Of a DNA stretch of 40,994 nucleotides, positions 1 to 7,048 are shown piece by piece. The DNA lies in contig JAJDNS010000204.1 of NCBI GenBank assembly GCA_022340585.1, positions 1 to 40,994 of the forward strand, written 5' to 3'. The position numbers and the translations under genes were made by a program. This DNA is from Acidobacteriota bacterium (GTDB taxonomy: Bacteria; Acidobacteriota; Vicinamibacteria; Fen-336). The notes under the pieces were generated by a model. It searched no databases and was not told the DNA's origin. It saw only the letters and a program-made list of their open reading frames with translations. Positions within the stretch are counted from its first letter, which is position 1. Each line of letters opens with the position of its first letter.

Positions 1-914
1 ACCGCATCTGCCGGCTCCAGGTCGATCAGGCGGACGGCATCCTTGGCGGTGGTCCCGAGGGCGTTGGCCCCGGCGCGGCGCGCCGTCTCGGCCAGCCGCG
101 CGATCTCCTTCGCCCGGTAGCGGTGGTGGTCGGGGAAGAACGTGCGGCCCACGACCGCGGCCCCCGACACTCCGGCATCCCCCTCGAAGCGCTCCGGTCG
201 CGCGATTCCGGCAAAGAGGAACACGCGGTCCGGCACCGGCGTCTCGCCGCCGTCGAGGTCACGCCAGCCGAGGACTCGCCGGGACACCCGGTGCGTGCGC
301 CCCGGGCCCAGCCGCTTCTCCAGAGCCGCCAGCTTCTCCTCGGGGGCGGCCTCGAGCCGGGTCAGGAGGACGAGGTGGGCCCGGTCGAGGGCCTCGGGTC
401 CCTCGCGCAGGCGCCCCGCGGGCAGGGGCCGGTCGTCGAGGTCGTCGACGTCGAGGCAAACGATGTCCAGGTCCCGCTCGAGACGCAGGTGCTGGAACCC
501 GTCGTCGAGCACGTGCACTCGCCGGCCGAAGCGCGCCTCCACCGCTCGGCCCACCACGTCGCGCCGCGGGCCGACGGCGACCACGACTCCGGGCAGCGAC
601 CGCGCCAGCATGACCGGCTCGTCGCCCGCCTCCGCGGCCCCGGCCAGGACGTCGTTCCCGTCGCTCACCACGAGCGCGTCACCGTGGAAGCGTCCCCCGT
701 AGCCCCGGCTCAGCACCGCCACCGGGTGACCCTCGTCGCGCAGCATCGCCGCTACGCGCTGGACCACGGGCGTCTTCCCGCTCCCCCCCACGCTCAGGTT
801 CCCGACGCTCACCACCGGCCCGTGGGGGCGGTCGCGGCTCAAGAGGCCGCGGCGGTAGGCGCGGGCTCGGAGTCGGGCGACGGCGCTGAAGAGCGCGCCC
901 AGGGCACGCCTCAC
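1..914 (-). CDS. lpxK: Tetraacyldisaccharide 4'-kinase LpxK (3' end cut by window edge)
   Basis: LpxK phosphorylates the 4' position of the lipid A disaccharide precursor at the inner membrane, the step before Kdo is added. Reading from GTG at 914, residues 38-49 give the family P-loop GNLSVGGSGKTP, followed by the conserved SRGYGG stretch. Near the window edge, residues 288-296 read TTAKDAVRL, close to the family's TTEKDAVRL. About 304 residues are visible and the reading frame runs off the window, so only the C-terminus is missing. The GTG start overlaps the waaA stop codon by four bases (GTGA), which implies translational coupling to waaA upstream. The gene pair, both acting on lipid A, supports the call. 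The start is fixed by the overlap and by the P-loop lying at the usual distance from the N-terminus. Confidence 0.93.
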   Translation of the reverse strand, partial: MRRALGALFSAVARLRARAYRRGLLSRDRPHGPVVSVGNLSVGGSGKTPVVQRVAAMLRDEGHPVAVLSRGYGGRFHGDALVVSDGNDVLAGAAEAGDEPVMLARSLPGVVVAVGPRRDVVGRAVEARFGRRVHVLDDGFQHLRLERDLDIVCLDVDDLDDRPLPAGRLREGPEALDRAHLVLLTRLEAAPEEKLAALEKRLGPGRTHRVSRRVLGWRDLDGGETPVPDRVFLFAGIARPERFEGDAGVSGAAVVGRTFFPDHHRYRAKEIARLAETARRAGANALGTTAKDAVRLIDLEPADA

Positions 915-2182
915 GTGATCAGCTCCGAGAGGGCGAGGGTGGTCTTGCCGACCGCACCTCGGTTGCGTTCCACGAGACCCCGCGCCCGCTCCCCGAGGGC
1001 GCGCCGCCGGGCCTCGTCGAGCATCAGCTCCGCCACCGCGCCCCCGAGGTCCTCGGGCGAGCCGACCTGGACGAGCGCCTCCTCGGAGAGGAACTGGTCG
1101 GCAATCTCCTGGAAGTTCTCCATGTGGGGGCCGACGACGACCGGCTTCCCCGCGGCCGCCGGCTCGAGGATGTTGTGGCCCCCGGAGGGCACCAGGCTGC
1201 CGCCCACGAAGACCACCGAGGCCAGGGCGTAGAGCCGGGCGAGCTCGCCGAGCGTGTCGAGAAGGAGCACCTCGCCGTCCCCCCAGGCCCCGGGCTCGAG
1301 GGTGCTCCGGCGGCGGCAGCGGAAGCCCGCCGCCTCGACGAGGGGAGGCACGGCGTCGAACCGCTCGGGGTGGCGCGGGGCCATGAGGAAGCCGGCGTCG
1401 CCCACCCGCTCTCGCACCCGGTGGAAGGCACGGAGCACGAGCTCCTCCTCGCCGGCAACGGTGCTGCCCGCGATCCAGAGCGGGCGCGGAGGCTGGCCTT
1501 CCAGGAGGCGGACCAGCCGCTCCGGCGGCCGTCCCGGATCCACCGCGTCGTACTTCAGGTTCCCCGTGACCTGGATCCGGTCGGGAGGCGCCCCCAGCTC
1601 CCGGATGCGCTCGGCGTGCGCCGGGCTCTGCATGAGGAACAGGTCGACCTCTCCGAGCACCTGCCGGAGAAAGCCCCGCAGCTGCCGGTAGCGGCCGAAG
1701 GACCGGTTCGAGATGCGGCCGTTCACCACCGCCACCCGCGTGCCGCGCCGGTGCGCCTGGTGAATCAGGTTGGGCCACAGCTCCGTCTCGACCAGGAGAA
1801 GCAGCTCGGGGTTGAGCACCGAGAGGGCCTGCCGCACCGGGCCCGGCCAGTCGAAGGGGGCGTAGAACAGCCCGTCGAGATCGCGCGCGCCCCGGGCCGC
1901 CACCGCGTTACCGGTCTGGGTGGTGGTGGACAGGAAGACGCGGTGCCCCGGGAAGCGCTCGCGCAGGGCGGGCACCAGCGTTCGGGCGGCGAGGACTTCG
2001 CCCACCGAGACCGCGTGGATCCAGATGGAGCGGTCCCCGTCCACGTTCAAGTTCACCGGGAGGCGGCCCATGCGCTCGCGGAAGGTGCGGGTGTACTTCC
2101 CGGACCTGCGGCCCTTCCAGAGATACCAGGGCAGGGCGAGGAGGAACCCGACGGCGAGGAGAATGCTGTAGAGGATGTACAC
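911..2182 (-). CDS. waaA: 3-deoxy-D-manno-octulosonic acid transferase (Kdo transferase)
   Basis: WaaA (KdtA) transfers Kdo from CMP-Kdo to the lipid A precursor at the cytoplasmic face of the inner membrane. From GTG at 2182 the protein has 423 residues, the family's normal size. It starts with a hydrophobic anchor (residues 2-21), then IHAVSVGE at 55-62, where the Glu is the family's catalytic base, and GGHNILEP at 334-341 in the nucleotide-sugar half of the GT-B fold. The frame stays open for 53 more codons upstream, but that extension has no family similarity. GTG at 2182 has GAGGGA four bases before it and a TATACT box about 45 bases upstream, so the shorter start is preferred. It is the first gene of a waaA-lpxK pair, divergent from the ferredoxin gene. 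Confidence 0.93.
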   Translation of the reverse strand: MYILYSILLAVGFLLALPWYLWKGRRSGKYTRTFRERMGRLPVNLNVDGDRSIWIHAVSVGEVLAARTLVPALRERFPGHRVFLSTTTQTGNAVAARGARDLDGLFYAPFDWPGPVRQALSVLNPELLLLVETELWPNLIHQAHRRGTRVAVVNGRISNRSFGRYRQLRGFLRQVLGEVDLFLMQSPAHAERIRELGAPPDRIQVTGNLKYDAVDPGRPPERLVRLLEGQPPRPLWIAGSTVAGEEELVLRAFHRVRERVGDAGFLMAPRHPERFDAVPPLVEAAGFRCRRRSTLEPGAWGDGEVLLLDTLGELARLYALASVVFVGGSLVPSGGHNILEPAAAGKPVVVGPHMENFQEIADQFLSEEALVQVGSPEDLGGAVAELMLDEARRRALGERARGLVERNRGAVGKTTLALSELIT

Positions 2183-2226
2183 GCGGTCCCTCGCGAACCG
2201 AGACCCGGTCCGCTCGAACGCTCGCA

Positions 2227-2232
2227 AGTATA
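2227..2232 (-). promoter_or_regulatory. Candidate -10 box (TATACT) for waaA-lpxK
   Basis: TATACT on the minus strand lies 44 bases before the GTG start of waaA, leaving a leader of about 38 nt that contains a GAGGGA ribosome site. No convincing -35 hexamer is seen 16-18 bases further upstream. The box falls inside the open extension of the waaA frame, which argues against the longer start. Confidence 0.5.
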
Positions 2233-2259
2233 ACGTCACGCGGGCAGAACGCCGGCTGA

Positions 2260-2613
<354 letters not shown>

Positions 2614-2797
2614 CGCCCTGGCGCACGGCGGTTCGGGGTACAGAAGCCCTGGGCCGCCGGCGCAGGCCGTCGCCCCTCCGGGCCGCACCCCCTGCGGCCC
2701 ACTCTCACTCTCCCGTCCCGCCACCCCGGAGGTTCGGGGACACGACACGAAGCTCCGCTCGAAGAGGGAGAGTGTCGCCTGGTGTCTCCGTTTCTCG

Positions 2798-2803
2798 TAG
2801 TAT
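2798..2803 (+). promoter_or_regulatory. Candidate -10 box (TAGTAT) at the aldo/keto reductase start
   Basis: TAGTAT ends 10 bases before ATG 2814. The alternative ATG at 2802 lies within this box. If the box is real, transcription would begin only a few bases before 2814, giving a nearly leaderless message. No Shine-Dalgarno sequence precedes either ATG. Confidence 0.4.
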
Positions 2804-2813
2804 GGGCCTCGCC

Positions 2814-3827
2814 ATGAGCGAGACCGTGGACCCCGCCGACGTCCCCCGTCGCGCCCTTCACACCGGCGCCGCGATGCCCGCCATCGGGTTCGGCACCTTC
2901 GGCTCCGATCACGCGGGCCACGACGTGGTGGCCGAGGCCGTCCGGGGGGCCATCGAGGTCGGCTACCGGCACATCGACTGCGCCTCGGTCTACGGCAACG
3001 AGGCCGAGATCGGGGCCGTCCTCCGCGAGGTCCAGGCGGGAGGGATCGCGCGAGAGGAGCTGTGGATCACCTCCAAGCTCTGGAACGACAAGCACGGGGA
3101 GGAGGACGTCATCCCCTCCTGCCGGCAGTCCCTCGAGGACCTTGGTCTCGAGTACCTCGACCTCTACCTCGTCCACTGGCCCTTCCCCAACTTCCACCCG
3201 CCGGGGTGCGACGTCTCCTCGCGCAGCCCCGATGCCCGGCCCTACGTTCACGAAAGCTACATGAAGACGTGGCGGCAGATGGAGAAGCTGGTGGAGCGGG
3301 GCCTGGTGAAGCACGTCGGCACCTCGAACATGACGGTCCCCAAGCTGAAGCTCCTGCTGCGCGACGCCGCGGTGAAGCCGGCGGTCAACGAGATGGAGCT
3401 GCACCCCCACTTCCAGCAGCCCGAGCTGTTCGACTTCGTCCGCGAGCACGGGATCGAGCCCGTCGGCTACTGCCCCCTGGGGTCGCCCAACCGACCCGAG
3501 CGCGACCGCACCCCCGAGGACACCAACCCCCTCGAGGACCCGGTGGTCGTCGAGATCGCGCGGGCCCACGACGTTCACCCCGCGGTCGTCTGCATCCGGT
3601 GGGCGGTCCAGCGTGGGCAGACCCCCATTCCCATGTCCACCCGCCGGAAGAACATCCTCGCCAACCTGCGGGCCGCGATCTCTCCCCGGTTGAGCGACGA
3701 CGAGATGAGGGCCCTGGCCGGGATCGACCGGAGCTGCCGGATGATCAAGGGCCAGGTCTTCCTCTGGAAGGACGGCCAGAGCTGGGAGGACCTGTGGGAC
3801 CCGGACGGTGAGATCACGCCCCCCTGA
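2814..3827 (+). CDS. Aldo/keto reductase, candidate sugar dehydrogenase of the fucose cluster
   Basis: NAD(P)H-linked oxidoreductase of the aldo/keto reductase superfamily, a single (beta/alpha)8 barrel of 337 residues. The catalytic tetrad is complete: Asp55 and Tyr60 in HIDCASVYGNE, Lys88 in TSKLW and His121 in LVHWP. The C-terminal cofactor region contains IPMSTRRKN. It is the first of four same-strand genes ending in fucU and fucP. In Xanthomonas-type non-phosphorylating fucose breakdown an AKR oxidises L-fucose, so a fucose or aldose dehydrogenase role is a reasonable inference; reduction of lactaldehyde is the main alternative. The preceding 188 bases (2614-2801) hold no gene, only a separated 9-bp inverted repeat (2706-2714 and 2766-2774). 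ATG 2802 is the alternative start. Confidence 0.85.
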   Translation: MSETVDPADVPRRALHTGAAMPAIGFGTFGSDHAGHDVVAEAVRGAIEVGYRHIDCASVYGNEAEIGAVLREVQAGGIAREELWITSKLWNDKHGEEDVIPSCRQSLEDLGLEYLDLYLVHWPFPNFHPPGCDVSSRSPDARPYVHESYMKTWRQMEKLVERGLVKHVGTSNMTVPKLKLLLRDAAVKPAVNEMELHPHFQQPELFDFVREHGIEPVGYCPLGSPNRPERDRTPEDTNPLEDPVVVEIARAHDVHPAVVCIRWAVQRGQTPIPMSTRRKNILANLRAAISPRLSDDEMRALAGIDRSCRMIKGQVFLWKDGQSWEDLWDPDGEITPP

Positions 3828-3857
3828 GAACCGAACCGGCCTGCGGCCGGCGGCCCG

Positions 3858-3899
3858 GGCCAGGGACACGATCCCGCCATGGCGATCATGTCCCGGGCC
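3858..3899. promoter_or_regulatory. Imperfect 15-bp inverted repeat before the zinc dehydrogenase
   Basis: The arms 3858-3872 (GGCCAGGGACACGAT) and 3885-3899 (ATCATGTCCCGGGCC) pair at 13 of 15 positions around a 12-nt spacer. It lies in the 99-base gap between the reductase and the dehydrogenase, 17 bases before the GGAGA ribosome site at 3916-3920. A smaller CCGGCC/GGCCGG hairpin precedes it (about 3837-3851). It could be an operator, an mRNA processing hairpin or a weak terminator; no U-tract follows. An ATG at 3879 sits in its loop and is not the preferred start. Confidence 0.4.
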
Positions 3900-3926
3900 G
3901 GCGCCGGGGCCCAGCGGAGACCTGCC

Positions 3927-4994
3927 ATGAACGAAACCATGAACGCCGCCTACCTGCCGGGCAACAGCACCGTGGAGATGAGGGAGCAGCCGGTTCCCGC
4001 GCCCGGGCACGGCGAGGTCCTCCTCCGGATGAAGGCCTCGACCATCTGCGGCTCGGACATCCGCTGCATCTACCACGAGCACCTGGGCAAGGGGCCCGAG
4101 GGCTACCAGGGGGTGATCGCGGGACACGAGCCTTGCGGCCAGGTCGTTGCCGCCGGGCCCGGGTGCCGCCGCTTCGGGGAGGGGGACCGGGTCATCGTGT
4201 ACCACATCTCCGGATGCGGGGTGTGCAACGACTGCCGCCGGGGCTACATGATCTCCTGCACCAGCCAGAGGTGGCGCCGGGCCTACGGCTGGCAGCGCGA
4301 CGGAGGCATGGCCGACTACCTGGTGGCCGAGGAGAAGGACCTCGTCGCCCTGCCCGACACCCTCTCCTACGCCGACGGGGCGCAGGTCGCCTGCGGGTTC
4401 GGGACCGTCTACGAGGGCCTGGAGAAGGTCGGCATCAGCGGCAACGACGCGGTGCTGATCACCGGCCTCGGCCCGGTGGGCCTGGCCACGGGCATGCTGT
4501 GCCGGGCCATGGGGGCGCCGCTCATCATCGGCATCGACGTGGTCGAGGAGCGGATGAAGCTGGCCCGGGACCTGGGCCTGTGCGACACCGTGTTTGCCGC
4601 CGGGCCCGACAACGTGGACCGGGTGCGGGAGCTGACCGGCGGCCACGGGGTGGAGCGGGCGGTCGACTGCTCGGCCCACGCCGAGGCCCGGGCCACCGCC
4701 ATCCGCGCCACCCGCAAGTGGGGCCGCATCGTGATGCTGGGCGAGGGCGGCGACGTGGCCTTCCAGCCGTCCCCGGACATGATCCACGACCAGAAGACGC
4801 TCTACGGCTCCTGGGTGACCTCCACCTGGAAGATGGAGGAGCTGGTCGAGCGCCTCGTCCGCTGGAACATCCACCCCGCCGAGCTCATCACCCACCGCTT
4901 TCCCGTGGAGAAGGCGAGCGAGGCCTACGCGCTCATGGCCTCCGGCCGGTGCGGCAAGGTCGCGGTCTGCTTCGACGAGGAGCTGGAGAGGTGA
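3927..4994 (+). CDS. Zinc-dependent medium-chain alcohol/polyol dehydrogenase
   Basis: Medium-chain dehydrogenase/reductase of 355 residues, sorbitol/threonine dehydrogenase-like. Catalytic-zinc ligands are Cys41 (TICGSD) and His67-Glu68 (AGHEP). The structural-zinc lobe has Cys97, Cys100, Cys103 and Cys111. The Rossmann motif is GLGPVG at 180-185, followed by an acidic residue (GIDVVEE) suggesting NAD preference. Start ATG 3927 follows GGAGA with six bases between; an in-frame ATG at 3879 would add 16 unrelated residues and lies in a hairpin loop. The gene sits between the aldo/keto reductase and fucU. It may oxidise a fucose-derived sugar acid or alcohol (inference), but the substrate cannot be read from sequence. 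Generic zinc polyol dehydrogenase is the safe call. Confidence 0.86.
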   Translation: MNETMNAAYLPGNSTVEMREQPVPAPGHGEVLLRMKASTICGSDIRCIYHEHLGKGPEGYQGVIAGHEPCGQVVAAGPGCRRFGEGDRVIVYHISGCGVCNDCRRGYMISCTSQRWRRAYGWQRDGGMADYLVAEEKDLVALPDTLSYADGAQVACGFGTVYEGLEKVGISGNDAVLITGLGPVGLATGMLCRAMGAPLIIGIDVVEERMKLARDLGLCDTVFAAGPDNVDRVRELTGGHGVERAVDCSAHAEARATAIRATRKWGRIVMLGEGGDVAFQPSPDMIHDQKTLYGSWVTSTWKMEELVERLVRWNIHPAELITHRFPVEKASEAYALMASGRCGKVAVCFDEELER

Positions 4995-5088
4995 GGACCA
5001 CCGGCTCGGGGCGAGCGGGTTGAAGCCTCGGCCAAAGTGGGACACAGTGGCGGGCGCCTGCTGAGAGTCCCCTGCTCACGGAGACACC

Positions 5089-5526
5089 ATGCTGAAAGGT
5101 ATCGCCCCCTGCATCAGCCCCGACCTCCTGAAGGTCCTCGCCGAGATGGGGCACGGCGACGAGATCGTCCTGGCCGACGCCCACTTCCCCGGGCACACCA
5201 TGAACGAGCGGGTGCTCCGGGCCGACGGGCTCTCGGTGACGACGCTGCTCGACGGGATCCTTCCCCTCTTCGATCTCGACACCTACGCCGATCCGCTGGT
5301 CATGATGGAGGCGGTCTCCGGTGACCAGCTCGACCCGGCGGTGGAGGAGCAGTACCTCGAGGTCGTGCACCGGCACGACCCGGGGGCGAAGCCCCCGGCG
5401 CGCATCGAGCGCTTCGCCTTCTACGACCGGGCCCGCGCCGCTTTCGCGGTGGTCATGACGGGCGAGACCCGCAAGTACGGCAACCTCCTTCTGAAGAAGG
5501 GGGTCACGACCCTCCAGGAGCCCTGA
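5089..5526 (+). CDS. fucU: L-fucose mutarotase (RbsD/FucU family)
   Basis: Interconverts the alpha and beta anomers of L-fucose (and related sugars) so that downstream enzymes receive the usable form. The protein has 145 residues, the usual family length. It shows the family start (MLKGI), the [14 protein letters not shown] stretch at 21-34 with catalytic-type His22, the segment around ERFAFYDRA near 107-115, and the C-terminal YGN at 130-132. The match is to FucU rather than RbsD, which is consistent with fucP five bases downstream. ATG 5089 follows a GGAG site. The 94 bases between the zinc dehydrogenase and this gene hold nothing recognisable, so all four genes are probably cotranscribed. 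Confidence 0.92.
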   Translation: MLKGIAPCISPDLLKVLAEMGHGDEIVLADAHFPGHTMNERVLRADGLSVTTLLDGILPLFDLDTYADPLVMMEAVSGDQLDPAVEEQYLEVVHRHDPGAKPPARIERFAFYDRARAAFAVVMTGETRKYGNLLLKKGVTTLQEP

Positions 5527-5531
5527 AGCCC

Positions 5532-6869
5532 ATGACCGACGAGACCGCCACCGGCCTCACCGCCGACCGCAACGCGCTCATCCCGGCCGGCATCGGCCTG
5601 CCGTTCATCCTGGTCACCAGCTGCTTCGCGCTGTGGGGCTTCGCCAACGACATCACCAACCCCATGGTCAAGGCCTTCTCGAAGATCCTCCTCATGAGCA
5701 ACTTCGAGGGCTCGCTGGTGCAGTTCGCCTTCTACGGCGGCTACTTCGCCATGGCCTTCCCGGCGGCGATGTTCATCAAGAAGTTCTCGTACAAGGCGGG
5801 TCTCGTGATGGGCCTGGCCCTGTACGCGGGCGGGGCCCTGCTGTTCATCCCCGCCAGCCTCACGATGGTCTTCTGGCCCTTCCTCGTCGCCTACTTCATC
5901 CTGACCTGCGGGCTCTCCTTCCTCGAGACGAGCGCCAACCCGTACGTCCTGTCGATGGGACCGGAGGAGACCTCGACCCGGCGGCTGAACTTCTCCCAGT
6001 CGTTCAACCCCATCGGGTCGCTCCTGGGGATGTTCACCGCCCAGCAGCTCATCCTGGCGCGCCTCGACGGGGCCTCCCGCCAGGCCCGCGAGGCCATGGA
6101 CCCCGAGGCCCTGCAGACGGTGACCGCCCACGACCTGGGGATCATCCGCGCGCCCTACGTGGGGATCGGTCTGTTCATCCTGGTGATCCTGGTGATCATC
6201 GCGGTGACGAGGATGCCGCGGACCGAAAACCACGGCGACCGCCTCGACATGGGACCGACCATGAAGCGGCTCTTCGCCAACCGGCGCTACACCGAGGGCG
6301 TGGTGGCCCAGTTCTTCTACGTGGGTGCCCAGATCATGTGCTGGACGTTCGTCATCCACTACGGGACCGAGCTGTTCACCGCCCAGGGCATGGCCGAGCA
6401 GGACGCCGAGGTGCTGTCCCAGAAGTACAACATCGTGGCCATGGTCATCTTCTGCCTGAGCCGCTTCATCTGCACGTTCCTGCTGCGCTTCTTCAGCCCG
6501 GGCCGGCTCCTCATGAGCCTGGCCATCGGCGGCTTCGCCCTGACCGCCGGTGCGATCCTCATCCCCGGCATCACCGGCCTCTACTGCCTCATCGGGATCT
6601 CGGCCTGCATGTCGCTCATGTTCCCGACGATCTACGGCATCGCCCTCCAGGGGCTCGGCGAGGACGCCAAGTTCGGCGCCGCGGGCCTGATCATGGCGAT
6701 CCTGGGCGGCTCGGTCCTGCCCCCGCTGCAGGGAGCGATCACCGACCTCGAGCAGATCGGCTCGATGTCGGCGGTGCGGGCCTCGTTCGTCCTGCCCCTC
6801 GTCTGCTTCGTGGTCATCGCGATCTACGGGCTCCGGGCCTTCCGCACCCACGCCCGGGCGACGGCCTGA
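5532..6869 (+). CDS. fucP: L-fucose:H+ symporter FucP (MFS, FHS family)
   Basis: Inner-membrane sugar/proton symporter of 445 residues with about 12 hydrophobic helices. The N-terminal half contains CFALWGFANDITNPMV, typical of the FHS (fucose:H+) family. The fourth-to-fifth helix region has GLSFLETSANPYVLSMGP followed by the RRLNFSQSFNPIGS segment, also a family hallmark. It begins five bases after fucU, so the two are translated together. No fucose isomerase, fuculokinase or fuculose-phosphate aldolase is nearby, pointing to an oxidative route or to enzymes elsewhere. After the stop lies a 179-base gap with no clear terminator; a single GGGGTCGGGTC at about 6924 may be a degenerate half of the REP-like family described below. 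Confidence 0.93.
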   Translation: MTDETATGLTADRNALIPAGIGLPFILVTSCFALWGFANDITNPMVKAFSKILLMSNFEGSLVQFAFYGGYFAMAFPAAMFIKKFSYKAGLVMGLALYAGGALLFIPASLTMVFWPFLVAYFILTCGLSFLETSANPYVLSMGPEETSTRRLNFSQSFNPIGSLLGMFTAQQLILARLDGASRQAREAMDPEALQTVTAHDLGIIRAPYVGIGLFILVILVIIAVTRMPRTENHGDRLDMGPTMKRLFANRRYTEGVVAQFFYVGAQIMCWTFVIHYGTELFTAQGMAEQDAEVLSQKYNIVAMVIFCLSRFICTFLLRFFSPGRLLMSLAIGGFALTAGAILIPGITGLYCLIGISACMSLMFPTIYGIALQGLGEDAKFGAAGLIMAILGGSVLPPLQGAITDLEQIGSMSAVRASFVLPLVCFVVIAIYGLRAFRTHARATA

Positions 6870-7048
6870 CGGCGGTCAGGCCGGCCGTGCCCCGGCCGGT
6901 GCTGTCTCGAATCCGGCCATTGGGGTCGGGTCCTCGAGGCTTCACACCTTGTGGTCGCTGGCATAACTCATTCCTGCTCAAGCTCTTCACGAAGGCGTGG
7001 GGGGAAGGGCGCGGTCGGCATGGCCCTTGAAGCTCCGGCCGCAGGAAC

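Noticed and set aside
6920..6945. GGGGTCGGGTC as a fifth REP-like copy
   Set aside because: Only one degenerate arm is present and no pairing partner follows within 100 bases; at most a decayed half.
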